Notes: generated by a model not told the origin, from the letters alone. A DNA stretch of 64,000 nucleotides from Bathynomus jamesi (GCA_023014485.1 JAJOZX010001731.1:606001-670000), one strand, 5' to 3'; shown: positions 1 through 11,274, counted from the first letter of the stretch. Numbers and translations: made by a program.

Positions 1-33
1 TTATTCAATTTTATTTATTTAAAAAATAGTTTC

Positions 34-244
34 GGTGCTACTATAGTATGTGGTCTACCTACGATTGGTTAGGTTTAGTCACGATATTTTCGTTAAAACT
101 AACGAAAATATCAATACTAAACCTAACCAATCGTCAAGGGCGATGGACATTGGAATGTAAACAAGCAATTAGTAAACAAGGTAAGAAGCTATAATTAAAA
201 GGCAGACCGCCGAATCGAGGTAGGAATCACGCTATAGTAGCACC
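34..244. mobile_element. Short foldback MITE with 13-bp TIRs
   Basis: The ends are inverted copies of GGTGCTACTATAG (34-46 and 232-244). Inside, 61-133 forms a strong hairpin: a segment containing ACGATTGGTTAGGTTTAGT is followed by ATATTTTCGTTA, then both return in inverted order. The GGTGCTA terminus matches the start of the 625-bp MULE-like MITE at 30,329. The motif CCAATCGTCAAGGGCG near 127-142 recurs in the foldback at 36,033. I could not find a matching target duplication, so the superfamily is inferred. Confidence 0.5.
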
Positions 245-938
245 CTGTAGACTATAGAGAACGACTAATTCCGCAAATATCCCAAATCATGGTATGATAC
301 CTAAGTTATTTTGACGCAGGTCTAAATTATTTGCTCAAATGCAATGATTGATATTAAGTAATTGTTGGGAATTGTTGTCAATATTGTGTTTGCGATACAT
401 ATCCTACGTGAAGAATCTAATGACCAAATTCCTCAGTGAACCTCTCACGCGCTTGCATTTCGAGGAAGTCACGGTCGTCTCACTAATAGATAGTTTATCC
501 ATTGTTTTAAGTGGTAACCTATTCCATCTTATGAAAGTCATTAGTCTAAAGCAAGACTGGTGGGCCGTGAATCAGAGATATTTGCATTTGATTTGTTCAT
601 CGTAATTATTACGTAATATAGTATAATGTATATAGTAGTATATAAGAGTTTATTGGTAGCATATCATATGACAATTCCCATAAACATGTGATGGCCTCGA
701 TGTTGCCAGTTTTTATTTTTTTCCTGAAACTATTACCTTCTCATAGTTTGTTTCAACAATGCATATATTATCATCTCCACGAGCGTAGACATTGGAAGAA
801 AAGATTCTAACTAAGGATAAGTAAAGTTCTTTCATGGTCACAATATATACTTTTATAGATGTCAAACATAAAAATATAATAAAATTCTATATTAACATAA
901 ATATATATTCGATACACATTTACGTCATGGCTTTAGCA
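245..938. other. AT-rich sequence without recognisable gene
   Basis: There is an 85-codon open frame at 348-605, but it has no motif, no good start context and no recognisable product. I see no repeats of note here. Confidence 0.4.
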
Positions 939-1181
939 TCAGTATTTCGTATAGCTTAATCCGGCATCAATAATTTCTTGCAATCGTTGCGGCATAGAAG
1001 AGGCCAGATTGTAGGGAATGTTTGGTGTTCGGCGTAAGCTCTCCCAACTATTCCTCGTGTGAGCTAAAAGTGCTTCAAATGTTCTTTCATTGCGTTGCTC
1101 CCATTCGTTAATCATTATTGCCCAAAGGTTTTCAATCGGGTTCATATCAGGAGAACGTGGTGGCAGAATTAGATTAATAAT
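939..1181 (-). pseudogene. Tc1-like transposase C-terminal fragment
   Basis: About 80 codons on the minus strand encode the end of an IS630/Tc1/mariner transposase. The diagnostic block PPRSPDMNPIENLWAIM carries the third catalytic acidic residue (Glu of PIEN), followed by a helical tail. The open frame continues upstream to 1316 with unrelated low-complexity residues, so the junction with transposon sequence is near 1181. The N-terminal DNA-binding domain and the first two catalytic Asp residues are missing, and no terminal inverted repeats are visible. This is a dead remnant. The family is certain at superfamily level only; the spacing to the second Asp cannot be measured. Confidence 0.8.
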
Positions 1182-1762
1182 CTCTGGCTCCCTTTTCTCC
1201 TCCCTTCGTAATTCCCCACCCAACCTCGTTTCCTTCGACAGAGCAACGCTTACCTCCATCCTCATTCCACTTTCTTCATTAAACCTATTATCGTTTTTAC
1301 TGTCCCTTCCTTCCATCCTTCAATGCCAGCGTTCTTAAACCTAGCACATAAATTATATAATATGGAATCTAACACCTTAGATCTCTACGCATTCATGTTA
1401 CTTGAAGACGCCTGTGTCTTAGGGGAATCTAAGTGTTGAGAGTGGGTTTGAGGGGTAGTCTATAGATTATTACAGATGACCTTGAACGCTCCAACTATTT
1501 AAAAATGATTATTTATTACGCACATCATATGGCATAATACACACATGAATTTAAGTATCTTACACTATAGGAATGGAATTGAATCCTACCAGAGTTAAAA
1601 AGTCGCAAAATATGATAGATTAGTTTGTATTAAGAGGTTACTAAAAGAAAAGGATTTGGGATAGAGCGGAAGGCAGAGAGTATATTTTCTCGAGTTTCGG
1701 TTATTATTAACGTTATATGGATACATTTCTATGCGGTGTTATGAGAGAGAGAGAGAGAGAGA
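1182..1762. other. Non-coding sequence with a short GA microsatellite
   Basis: No gene is visible. A (GA)n run at about 1743-1762 directly abuts the 3' tail of the CR1-like retrotransposon on its left. Confidence 0.4.
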
Positions 1763-2740
1763 GTTACAAGGAGTTACAAGGAAAAGAAGTACCTCAAAAG
1801 GCCTTGCGGCCCATACCGAGGAGGTACCAATGGCAACGGGTGCCAGGGAAAATTTTTTACACCCTCAAATAGTGTGCAAGATTTGGTCTAACCTTTTCTT
1901 AAAATGATCCACAGAGGAACCGTTCACAACTTCTGAAGGTAACCTGTTCCACGTGTCACAGATCTTATACGTAAAGTAATTCCCACACACACTAGTCCTA
2001 AACCGCTTCAAATGCAACTTCCAACCATTGTTGCGAGTTGGGTTATCATTTAAACTAAACATGCTTCTAAAATCGACATCGTTGAATCCGCGTAAGAACT
2101 TGAAAACCTCGATCAGTTGACCGCGCAGCCTCCGAGTTTCCAGCGAAAACAAGTTCAGGGCGCGTAACCGTCGATTGTAGCCCAAATGCCTAACGGAAGG
2201 GATTAACTTTGTGGCCCTCGCCTGCACTCGCTCCAGCCTCTCAATATCTTTCCTGAGGGTGGGCGACCAAAACTGCACAGCATATTCCAGGTGCGGCTGA
2301 ACCAGGGAATTGTACAGAGAGAGCACAATCTCCTTGTTCCGAAACTGAAATTGCCTCCTGATATAACCTAACAGCTTCAGGGCTTTCTTTTCAACCTCTA
2401 CGCACTGTTTGGTAAATTTAAGGTCGCTGCTAATTAGTACACCCAAGTCCTTTTCCAAATCAGTCGCCTGGATATTACTCCCCAACAGTGAGTAGTCCGA
2501 CTTGGGATTGGCATAGCCAATGTGCATTACTTTGCATTTACCCAAGTTAAACGGCATTTGCCATTTTTCGGACCACTCTCCTATCCTACCTAGGTCCGCA
2601 CGCAGTTCCTCGATCGCTTCGGGCGTCCCAACATTGGCCCCAAGCTTGGTGTCATCAGCGAATTTGGCGATCCGACTGACGATGCCACCGTCGATATCAT
2701 TTACGTAAATGATAAACAACAGTGGCCCCAAAACGGAACC

Positions 2741-2743
<3 letters not shown>
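1763..2743 (-). pseudogene. CR1-like non-LTR retrotransposon, 5'-truncated (RT C-terminal half)
   Basis: The minus strand encodes the second half of a non-LTR reverse transcriptase from QGSVLGPLLF to the terminator at 1865. Visible landmarks are the palm motif KFADDTKLG (catalytic Asp pair intact), the thumb segment DLGVLISSDLKF, and the C-terminal block around LVQPHLEYAVQFWSP typical of the CR1/Jockey group. The endonuclease and RT fingers are absent. Sequence 5' of QGSV is replaced by a (GA)n run, as expected for 5' truncation or later microsatellite expansion. The 3' end on the minus strand finishes in repeats of TTGTAACTC, resembling CR1-type microsatellite tails. The retained frame has no stop, so the copy may be fairly young although it cannot be functional. 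Confidence 0.85.

Positions 2744-2787
<44 letters not shown>
2742..2787. repeat. (GA)n microsatellite
   Basis: A pure GA run of about 46 bp. Its translation (Leu-Ser repeats) extends the open frame of the adjacent retrotransposon spuriously. Confidence 0.95.
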
Positions 2788-2790
<3 letters not shown>

Positions 2791-3200
2791 TTAAATCACA
2801 CCTTTTAAATGGTTTGTGGGTAAGGTCTTCACGTGTGTTTTTAGTCCAGGGTAGTTTATGTGGAGGTGTGTTAACGTAACTTGCACTTGGGACTGTTAAT
2901 TTTAAGACAACTACCATAGCTGGGACTGAGACACGTTATCCCCTGCATACTCTATATATATCTATATACAGTATGTCTCTATATATAAATAGATAGAGTG
3001 ATCGACACAATGATAATGTGGACGTCAATGATGGGGTTAGAGCAATTATGTGCACCAATCCGAACACATCTCCGCTGCCATAAAGACCGCCCATTTTATA
3101 CCTAACAGACTAGCTTAGGACGAGACAGAGGCGCGAGACTTATTGTAAGCACTGTACAAGAAGAGAACAGATTAGTGATACCCACTCATATGCCATTGTT
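2788..3200. other. Intergenic sequence without recognisable gene
   Basis: The first part is AT-rich with short TA/TC runs (2950-3000). From about 3000 the base composition becomes more balanced, leading into the unknown ORFs at 3314-3996. Confidence 0.35.
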
Positions 3201-3211
3201 TGTACGTTGTG

Positions 3212-3219
3212 TATAAATA
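3212..3219 (+). promoter_or_regulatory. TATA box candidate upstream of the unknown ORFs
   Basis: TATAAATA stands about 95 bp upstream of the first ATG at 3314 in a locally balanced-composition stretch, which is reasonable spacing for a TATA promoter with a short leader. It is inferred from sequence only. Confidence 0.35.
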
Positions 3220-3313
3220 GCGATCAGCCATGCAATGATATACGACTGATGTGGAAGAATGCATCTGATAAAACGTTCTTGTCCCCACGCGAAACCGTTT
3301 CATCCTCGACAGA

Positions 3314-3710
3314 ATGTTTGAAATCGTCATTTTCAGCAAGCTGAAGCCTGTATTACACGCATATGTTACGGATATGCTTTATTTTGATACGGTTCTTGAA
3401 TATGCATACACTGCTCTGTTCGACGGGTGCAGGACTGAACAAGGCGAGAATGGTCTGGAAGTGGATGCTTATTTAAAAGGTTTAGACGCTTCGAAATATC
3501 ATGAACTTTGGTACAAATGACTTGAGCGGTACAAGGCTGAGCTCACCTACACCGTTCACCCTGAAGAACTGTTTCTTTATCTAATGATCAGCTGTCGTTA
3601 CGACTTAGAAGATTATTTCAACTGCCGGTACGTATTGTGAAGAAGAGTTCACGAGTGAAAAGTTCGGAACGGTAAGGAAAAAACCCTCGATTGGAAAGGA
3701 GTGTTTATAA
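3314..3710 (+). pseudogene. Unrecognised ORF, broken by a stop and a frameshift
   Basis: The ATG at 3314 opens 68 codons (starting MFEIVIFSKLKPVLHAYVTD) to a TGA at about 3518. The same frame then continues open for roughly 40 more codons (LERYKAELTYTVHPEELF and onward). After a one-base shift near 3637 another frame runs open to a TAA at 3708. The continuity of coding-like sequence through two lesions suggests one former gene of about 130 codons. I do not recognise the product: it is mixed hydrophobic and charged, with no transmembrane block and no zinc-finger spacing. It could be a relic of a host gene, a large DNA virus or a Maverick-like element, and nothing in the sequence decides between these. 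Confidence 0.35.
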
Positions 3711-3996
3711 ACTTGAATTTAATAATGGTGTTGTGGATAACGACGCTCTTTTTTTGCGTGCTTTTCACTGTATTCTATCCGTGTTTAAAGATAACTTGCC
3801 AACCAATTGTAAGGTGGGCACAAAAATAGTATTGAACGAATTGAAGGCGCTTTACATCGAGTATAGGCACCGATATAACTTGAGCGGTGAAATAATATTA
3901 AATTGTATTTATTTCATAGTGCAAAGCAACAATGATGTAACTGTAGATTCGATCACGTGCGAATTTAGTAGTTTAGTTAAACGCAGTAGAACATAA
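3691..3996 (+). CDS. Unrecognised 101-codon ORF
   Basis: This is an intact frame from ATG at 3691 to TAA at 3994, beginning MERSVYKLEFNNGVVDNDAL. It overlaps the end of the preceding broken ORF by about 20 bases in a different frame. It contains a hydrophobic stretch near the start (DALFLRAFHCILSVF), then a lysine-rich middle. No known domain is recognised. The tight overlap with the upstream ORF and the shared TATA box are compatible with compact, virus-like organisation, but that is inference. It may also be the degraded C-terminus of a single longer gene. Confidence 0.3.
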   Translation: MERSVYKLEFNNGVVDNDALFLRAFHCILSVFKDNLPTNCKVGTKIVLNELKALYIEYRHRYNLSGEIILNCIYFIVQSNNDVTVDSITCEFSSLVKRSRT

Positions 3997-4283
3997 AGTG
4001 TATGTATTTTGATGGTTTTGCAGTATATTTATTTGTTAACATTTTATTATTTAATAAATATGTATATATAGACTTCTCCTGTACTATTATTTTGATGTTT
4101 ATATATATTCTTCGTTCAACTTGTGTATTTCTTATCCTATTATTATATATATATATATATATATATTAATATATATATATTCCTCGTTTAAAGTGTGTAT
4201 TTCTTACATTATTATTTTTTTTATTGTACAATTATAGATATTCTTCGTTCAACTTATTTATTTCTTATAATATTATTGTTTTT

Positions 4284-4334
<51 letters not shown>
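3997..4334. repeat. AT-rich spacer with (TA)n tracts
   Basis: TA-rich tracts at about 4142-4184 and 4289-4331 are separated by partially repeated phrases around TTCGTTCAACTT and TTCTTATATTATTA. There is no gene. The second TA tract supplies the TA target of the Tc1/mariner element at 4335. Confidence 0.8.
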
Positions 4335-5090
4335 CAGGGTGGGCCGTAAGTTTCCATACATAGGAAAAATAAACATTTTTTTATGGACAACCATTTTTAT
4401 TTATATATATGCTCTACATGGTTGCCATTGTTTTGAAAACACATTTCAATACGTGTTCCCCACTGTTGATGAACACGCATTAGCACAGTTGACGTTATGC
4501 TTGTAATGGCGTTGGTGATACGTTCCTTTAGATGATTTATGTCTCGTATCTTTTCCTGATACACCATGGCCTTCAAGTGCCCCAAAGATAGAAATCAAGG
4601 GGGGTGAGATCTGGGGATCTGGGAGGCCACTCCACAGGACCACGCCGACCAATCCAAGCATCCGGAAACTGCTGATCCAAATACCGACGCACGTGAAGAC
4701 CATAATGAGGTGGAGCTCCATCTTGCTGGAAGTAAACTGGGAAGTTACCTTCCTCGTTTAGCAGGGATGGGAAAATCTCTTCTTGCAATATGTTAAGATA
4801 CCTTTCGGCATTAAGATTTCCACTGACAAAAATTGGTCCAATAATTCTGTCACCCCATATCCCGGCCCACACCATCACTTTACCGGCACCTTGCATCTTC
4901 GTCGGACTCAGCCAGTTAGGGTTAGCATTACTCCAATAACGTATGTTTTGCCGATTAACCTCTCCATTGACGTAAAAATTTGCTTCATCAGTAAACAAGA
5001 TCTTACGTCAAACGCATATTCTTAGGGTATCTGAAACATAAAAACAAACGTTTAATTTTTCCTATGTATGGAAACTTACGGCCCACCCTG
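4335..5090 (-). mobile_element. Tc1/mariner DD41D element, internally deleted
   Basis: Near-perfect terminal inverted repeats of about 35 bp begin CAGGGTGGGCCGTAAGTTTC at both ends, and each end abuts a TA dinucleotide (4333-4334 and 5091-5092), the standard Tc1/mariner target. The 756-bp length is about half that of a complete element. Only the catalytic C-terminal part of the transposase remains, read on the minus strand. It is probably non-autonomous but has intact ends, so it could have been mobilised in trans. Confidence 0.9.
4397..4998 (-). pseudogene. DD41D mariner-like transposase, catalytic domain only
   Basis: The minus strand opens at 4998 with [20 protein letters not shown], which carries the first catalytic Asp. 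[13 protein letters not shown] carries the second, and [17 protein letters not shown] the third. I count 41 residues between the second and third Asp, the DD41D spacing. The frame breaks after DFYLWG near 4573, and the C-terminal tail (KERITNAITSI and onward) continues in another frame to about 4400. The paired helix-turn-helix N-terminus is missing, so the protein could not bind its own ends. Family assignment rests on the spacing and the TIRs. Confidence 0.85.
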
Positions 5091-6532
5091 TATATATATA
5101 GGGTGTGCCAATTACATAGAAGTGAATTTTTAATTTTATTTTTTTTAAACGACCAGGGTATATTATTGTTCAATTTAATGTAGAAATTCAACACAAAAAA
5201 ATTGAAGGAGCTGCATCAATATTTAGGACTTGCTCAACAGCATTTAATGTTACAGTATTTAGTTATGTTTTTAGTAATTTGTCAAGTTCTGCACATTATG
5301 TTTCTTGGTAAAGCATTCTTTCTTATATAAGTATTTCACATAAGTGGAGTTATAGAGCTACTGAACAAGTATTAGTCACACATTCTCTACACGTCTGTAC
5401 AGGTTTAAACGTAAACAAACAAGGAAAGCAGCTATGCACCAGTTGGCACACATGACACGTCAGTCGTTGTTCTCAAACACTGCTGGTGGGTTGTGTTAAA
5501 CTGTGTTTTTCTGCTCGGCCACATACAGTAATTGTTCAGTTTTTTGCTTTTAGTGTCTACCAAGAATGGCAATGAAAACAAGACGCTACAGTGATATTTG
5601 GTTAGTTGGTAAATGTGAAGAAAAATTTAGTGCTGCAAAGTTACCATCAAGGCGTGATGTACTAAAAGTGTTATTTAATTTTCATACTGATAAACAAATG
5701 AGTCTGAAGGAAAGTGTTAAGAAAACTGTTCGTTTAATTTTGCCGATTTGGGAAAGAGCACGTATACCTACAACAACTGAATTACATGTGCGTGAGAGAG
5801 TTGTACGTCTTCATAAAGAAATGGCAGTCACTCAAAAAAAACATAAATAGATCAACATCTACTGAAAGCAAGACACGTGATATTTTTGGCGAGTCACTGG
5901 ATGATTTATTTGATATTGCACACCAGGATGCCATGAGTTTGATTAAGATTGAGGAAGATCGCTTATTCTTACAAGGTCAAAGAGAAAAAGGCCGTCGTGG
6001 ATCAATGATAGGAGTAGACATGAAACTTTCAAAGAAAGAAGCTAGCAGAATTGAGCGATCACTAGCATATGAAAGGCAAAAAGAGAAACAGAAATATTTG
6101 CAGGAAGCATATACATCATCAGCAGCAACAATTAATGAATCGATAGAATTAGAATCATCAGGAGAATCATCTGATAAAAGTGATCATGCTGATTTTGATC
6201 AAGAGATTGCTCATAAGGCTGTTTTGTCTAGGTGTTCTAACAGAGGCCGTGTTCAAGTTGTTACGCAAGAAGTTGCTGCAGCACTAGATCGAACAAAAAT
6301 AAGTAGCAGAAATGCTTTTCACGTTTTCTCAGCAATGGCTTCATCTAATTTGCTCAGAGCTCCCAGAATTGAGTTACAGATTAGCCACAGAACAATTCAT
6401 CGAGCCAGAAACAAACATCGTGAATCTCTAGCAGCAGAAATTCGAGCATCTTTTGATCCAAAAGTACCCCTTACTCTCCACTGGGATGGAGAAATTATGG
6501 ATGATTATACTGGAGCTGTTCAGAAGACTGTA

Positions 6533-7909
6533 TGGGGTGTCAGGAAATGATTGCCCCCCCCCTGTAGAGCAAAAACTAGAAGAGATAGATAAAAACCGGC
6601 GAGACCACTTGAAAGAGCGTTAAAATCTGAATAAAAACCATTATATTCTATTCCTGTGATTTTAATTCTTACCATTTTTTTCCCCACAGAAACCATGGCA
6701 TCCTCTATTTTGAACGATTCAGAGAAAAAGCGAGTTCTTGACCGCATTCGAGCTGTCACATTTCGTGAAGCAAAGGAAGCTGGTGCAACTTTCATAACTC
6801 GACACTGGGTGGCTGAGAGATTAAAAAGATCAGAAGACTTTGTCAAAAGGAATTGGAATAAGAATCCTGAAGATTGTGAAACAGAATTTCGAGGAGGAAG
6901 ACCGGAGAAATTATCTCAAGAATCGAAAGACATTGTGCTTGCTGCATCACGGCGCCGAAAGAAGAGCTGCTCTGAGGTAGCGAAAGAGATACTTATCCGT
7001 CGTGGTAAGATAGTCAATCGGCAACTTGTGCATCAATTTCGAGTTCGCCAAGGCTTGAGTGCTTGGCATGAAATAGCTAAGCCACGGAAGAGTGATCTTA
7101 ATATTGAAGATCGGCTATGGTTTTGTGATTATCTTGAGGAATGGACGGAAGACGATTTCCTTCACTTGGTTGTCAGTGATGAATTCTTCGTTTGTCTCCA
7201 GAAAACCAAATTTTCAGAATGATCGGGTTTGGGCAACAACTCCTGATGAAGTCCCAGACGACCAGCAGTATCGAGAAATAGTAAAAAATCCAGCATGTGT
7301 GGGTGTTTTCATTATGTTCTCTATTCGGAAGCTCATCTGGGTTATCAAACCAAGAGGAACCAGTTGGGATGGGCCTTATTTTCGAAATGTAATTTTAGCC
7401 CAACATGTAATTCCGTTTTTGAAAGACCCCGAGTGTGTTTTGGATGTTGAACAGGCAACCTTTCTTCACGACAAAGCCCCCTGTATGAAAGCACTTGCGA
7501 CTCAACAACTGCTTAAGGACAATAACATTGATTTTTTCGGAAATAATGAATGGCCTGGCAATTCTCCCGATCTTAATGTCTGTGAACATGTCGGATCCAT
7601 CATGAAGGATCGGGTGGAGTCCTTAATGCTGGAACAACCCATTCAGAATCGGTATTCAACAGAAATTATGACTGCAAAGATCAACGAAGTCCTTGAAGAA
7701 ATGAGTCATGATACCGATCTCTTTGAGACATTTCTGGGATCATACCCCCGTCGATTAATGGCCGTCAGAGCTGCAAATGGGGGCAACACCCGATATTAAA
7801 ACAAGTGTTTTTTATTCAAAATTAAACGCTCTTTCGCGTGGTTTTGTCTGTTTTTTCTATTCCTTTCAGTTTCTTCTGTACAGGGGGGCAATCATTTCCT
7901 GACACCCTT
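6533..7909 (+). mobile_element. Nested Tc1/mariner element, DD37E spacing
   Basis: The terminal inverted repeats are about 26 bp, with GGGTGTCAGGAAATGATTGC at the left and its complement at the right end. The element lies between TA dinucleotides (6531-6532 and 7910-7911) inside the hAT-like transposase gene. At 1,377 bp it is close to full length for the superfamily. Because excision restores the host frame, the insertion is later than the host element. Confidence 0.9.
6695..7799 (+). pseudogene. Tc1/mariner transposase (DD37E), one frameshift
   Basis: I chose ATG 6695 because it has a Kozak-like ACCATGG context and is preceded by TTTTTTCCCCACAG, which resembles a splice acceptor. The N-terminus contains a helix-turn-helix region and the GGRPEKLS motif found between the DNA-binding and catalytic domains. 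Catalytic landmarks are LVVSDEFF (first Asp), FLHDKAPCM (second Asp) and NSPDLNVCEHVG (Glu), with 37 residues between the last two. A single frameshift near 7190-7200 separates the DNA-binding half from the catalytic half; otherwise the protein is complete, about 365 residues. Inactive as it stands unless the shift is a sequencing error. Confidence 0.85.
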
Positions 7910-9235
7910 TAGAGCGTTTACCAATTTTAGTGTCTGGTAAAGATATTACAAAATTACTTGCTGTTCCAAAGTTCAATACTGGGAATGCTTCTGGTATTGC
8001 TGATGCTTGTCTGACAGAAATAAGAAAATGGGGACTAGAAAATAGAATAGTTGCATTGTGTTTTGACACTGCACCAACTAATACTGGATTGAAAGGTGGA
8101 GTTTGCCTTAAAATTGAAACAGAATTAGAGAAAGATCTGCTGAGTCTTGCATGCCGCCATCACATATTTGAAATTATGTTAGAGAGAAAGTATTTTCTCT
8201 GCATGATGCTGGTAGGTCACCTAATATTGAAGTTTTTTCTCATTTCCGTGAATCTTGGCCTCATATTGATAAAACGCAGTATAAAACTCTACTTAATATA
8301 AATACTGGTAACATGGTAGAAGAAGAAAGGAGAAAAGGTCTAATTGCATTTGCTCTTCAGCAGTTGCAGTCAAAACAGCTTCGGGGAGATTATCAAGAGC
8401 TTCTAGAACTCTCCATTATATTCCTTGGAGGTACTCCCTCCCAAGGCATCACTTTTCGTAAACCTGGAGCAGTACACCGAGCTCGATGGATGGCACGAGC
8501 AATTTATGCCATAAAAATGTGCCTTTTACAAGAACAATATTCTGTTCAGCACCGTCAAACTGCAATTAGGGGATCCCGCCTCTCCTATGTCAGAATGTTA
8601 GCAGATCACTTGTTACGAGTGTCACTGTTCGTCACAACTGTGTACATTAAATATTGGTTTACATGTACGTCATCTTGTGATGCTCCAAGAAACGATCTCA
8701 TGCTTCTAAAAACACTTGAAGACTACGCTGACAAAGAAGTTTCAACTGTTGCTTTGACTGCATTCTCACGACATTTGTGGTATTTATCTGAGATATCAGT
8801 AGGTCTAAGTTTTTTTGACAATAAAGTATCCCATGAAGAGAAGAGAAACATGATTTATAACATGAGAGTGCAACAAGGTTCCGAAGAGCCTCCAAAGAGG
8901 ATTCCCCCTATAAAAAAATTTTCTTCATGTTCATTGGCTGACTTTGTGACAAAATCAACTAAAAACTTCTTTAGTATTTTGGGAATTGATGAAACCTTTC
9001 TCGGTAAAGACCCCGCAGACTGGTCCAGTGATGCAACCTACAATGAAGCTCAAGCAATTGTGTCATCTCTTAGAGTAACAAATGATTTGGCAGAACGAGG
9101 AGTTGCTCTCATGCAATCCTTCAATGAAAGCCTTACTCGTGACAAGGAACAGAAACAGTTCCTTCTTCAAGTGGTTGAGTATCATCGAAAGAAGTTTGAT
9201 GAGGCTGTCAAAAATGTTGATTAAAGCTAAGTGTT

Positions 9236-9590
9236 AATGTTATTGAAAGTAAATGTTTGTTAATTAAAGGTAAATAAAATTAAAGGTAAATTTTTATGTT
9301 AATTGAAAGTAAATGTTTATGTTAATTAAAGGTAAATAAAATTAAAGGTAAATTTTTATGTAATTGAAAGTAAATGTTTATGTTAATTAAAGGCAAATTT
9401 TTATGTTAATTGAAAGTAAATGTTTATGTTAATTGAAAGTAAATGTTTATGTTAATTAAAGGTAAATAAAATTAAAGGTAAATTTTTATGTAATTGAAAG
9501 TAAATGTTTATGTTAATTAAAGGTAAATTTTTATGTTAATTGGAAGTAAATGTTTATGTTAATTAAAGGTAAATATATTTAAAGTTCAAC
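9236..9590. repeat. Minisatellite in the 3' part of the hAT-like element
   Basis: Variable tandem units combine three phrases: TTAATTGAAAGTAAATGTTT, ATGTTAATTAAAGG and TAAATAAAATTAAAGG. There are roughly eight copies of the shortest phrase. It lies between the transposase stop and the right subterminal repeat, so it belongs to the transposon. Confidence 0.85.
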
Positions 9591-9720
9591 ATCTTTGAGC
9601 AAGTCCTAAATACTGTTCAATTTTGATAAGATTTTGTACATTATGTTTTTGCACTGAATACAAAAAAATTACTTCCTGGTCGTTACAAAATTTTGAAGTT
9701 GCAATTTTAGGCACACCCTA

Positions 9721-9737
9721 AATTATATATATATATA

Positions 9738-9780
<43 letters not shown>

Positions 9781-9807
9781 TTCTTTTACTATTATTATTT
9801 TTTATTG

Positions 9808-9887
<80 letters not shown>

Positions 9888-10544
9888 ATATATATTCCTA
9901 GTTTAAACTCTGTATAGAATGAACTATTTTGATTGTATATTTATTTTCTCTATATTTCATGAAATTAATTCCAATAATTCATCTAAATAAACAGAATGAT
10001 GTAATGGCGTTTTATTTAATTCTTTTGGTTGTATATTTAAACGATATTATTTAATTAAATAAATATATATGTATACCAAATGGCTGGTTAAGCCTTCTAA
10101 GCCGACTGGCGGAATTCTAAAACAAATATCAAGAACATTTGCTTTAATTAGATAAATAGCACCATCTGGCAACTCAGAACTAATAATATACACGTGAACA
10201 AGCCATTTTCTCCTACTAAGACAGATTAAGACTTCTAAGGCAAATGGCGGATTACTTTAGTAACTCGACATTTTTTTTCAAATATTAACATTGGGTGAAC
10301 AGAAATGTCAAAACAGGACTTTACCATAATATTAATTATTATTTAGATATTATTATTTGAAACTAATCTATAATTTAAAAATGAATACACAGAACTTTTT
10401 TATGCATGAATGATGGGACCAAAGTGGATTTTTTATTGCATCATTTGGAAAACTGTTCACTCGCTTCAAAGAAACGGGAAGTTTGTTAAAAGTTGTAAAA
10501 TGAAAGTAAATGCGAATATAGAGTTCCCCTATACTATTATTTAA

Positions 10545-10612
<68 letters not shown>

Positions 10613-10690
10613 CAAAGTGTGTATTTCTTATATTATTATGTTTGATTGTATATTTATTTTCTAGAGGGCAGTGAGAAAAAAGAAGAGGAA
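9721..10690. repeat. Microsatellite-rich AT spacer
   Basis: (TA)n occurs at about 9725-9775, (AC)n flanked by TA at 9810-9890, and a long (TA)n at 10,545-10,608. Between them, 10,081-10,115 and 10,220-10,255 share a diverged direct repeat around TAAG(C/A)CTTCTAAG and TGGCGGA. No gene is visible. Confidence 0.8.
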
Positions 10691-11270
10691 ACAGATGTAG
10701 AAAAAATCAAATACGGTTACACGAGTTTTAGTAAAAAATAATTAAAATAAATAATAGTGGAATCTGGCAACCCATCCATATATATATATATATAAATAAT
10801 TAAAATAAACATCTGACAACCCTCCATATATAAACAATTAAAATAAATTGTGGTATCTGGCAGCCCATCCATATATAAATAATTAAAATAATAGTGCTCT
10901 CTGTCAACCACTCCATATATAAATAAGAAAAATAATTAGTGCTCTCTGGCAACACCTCCATATATAACAGATGTTGGTACCGTGAACTCTCATTATGCTT
11001 CTGGCGATCTACGCGAAAATATGTGTTCTCTTTTGTGTCTTCTTACCTTCTTAGATTAGGATACCCCTTTGAGGGTGAGGCCGTCCCACCTTCTCATCTA
11101 AAGTCAACCCTTTGGGAGGAGGCTCCCTCTCCCCCTTTACCCCTTCCCCTTTTTTGCATCCTAGGGGGTGGGGGTCGCAACAAGGGGAGAGGTCGTGCAA
11201 CAAGGGTTTTTTGCATCATTGCAACATTGATCAACATTCCAATTGCAATTACACTCTCCCATTTTGCGCC
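10691..11270. repeat. Repeat element with TCTGGCAACCC tandem units
   Basis: The element begins with ATCAAATACGGTTACACG at about 10,707. Four to five tandem units of 40-55 bp follow, each containing TCTGGCAACCC(A/C)TCCATATATA and AAATAATTAAAATAAA (to about 10,965). A GC-richer block with GGATACCCCTTTG and GTGAGGCCGTCCCACC comes next. The same order of parts recurs at 33,651-34,400. In both places the element abuts a family A gene fragment, so it is either a frequent passenger or part of that transposon. No terminal inverted repeats were found. Confidence 0.65.
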
Positions 11271-11274
11271 CATG

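Larger units (their letters stand above)
5566..9224 (+). pseudogene. hAT-like transposase, frameshifted and split by an insertion
   Basis: The gene starts at ATG 5566 (MAMKTRRYSDIWLVG) and runs to the stop at about 9222. RNase-H-like landmarks in order: LHWDGEIMDD near 6477 (first Asp), CFDTAPTNTGLKGG near 8060 (second Asp), CRHH near 8152 (CxxH-like), and HRARWMARAI near 8476 (the RW signature of hAT transposases). Three lesions are visible: a one-base slip in an A8 run near 5836, a one-base loss near 8190, and the Tc1/mariner insertion at 6533. Removing that insertion restores the reading frame exactly across the TA target. The relative at 47,488 is about 675 residues and intact, which supports this architecture. 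The hAT assignment is inferred from the motifs and the relative's TSD. Confidence 0.75.
5099..9720 (+). mobile_element. hAT-like DNA transposon carrying a nested Tc1/mariner
   Basis: The ends are inverted copies of TAGGGTGTGCC (from 5099 and to 9720). Subterminal inverted similarity covers ACGACCAGG at 5149 and TATTTAGGACTTGCTCAA at 5219, with counterparts near 9595-9690. The flanks are TA repeats, so an 8-bp target duplication cannot be confirmed. The encoded protein is related to that of the intact hAT-like element at 46,863, which does have TAGGG ends and an 8-bp duplication. The element is about 4.6 kb including a 1,377-bp Tc1/mariner insertion and a 3' minisatellite. Confidence 0.8.

Noticed and set aside
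348..605. 85-codon ORF as a gene
   Set aside because: AT-rich, no recognisable motif, no supporting signals.
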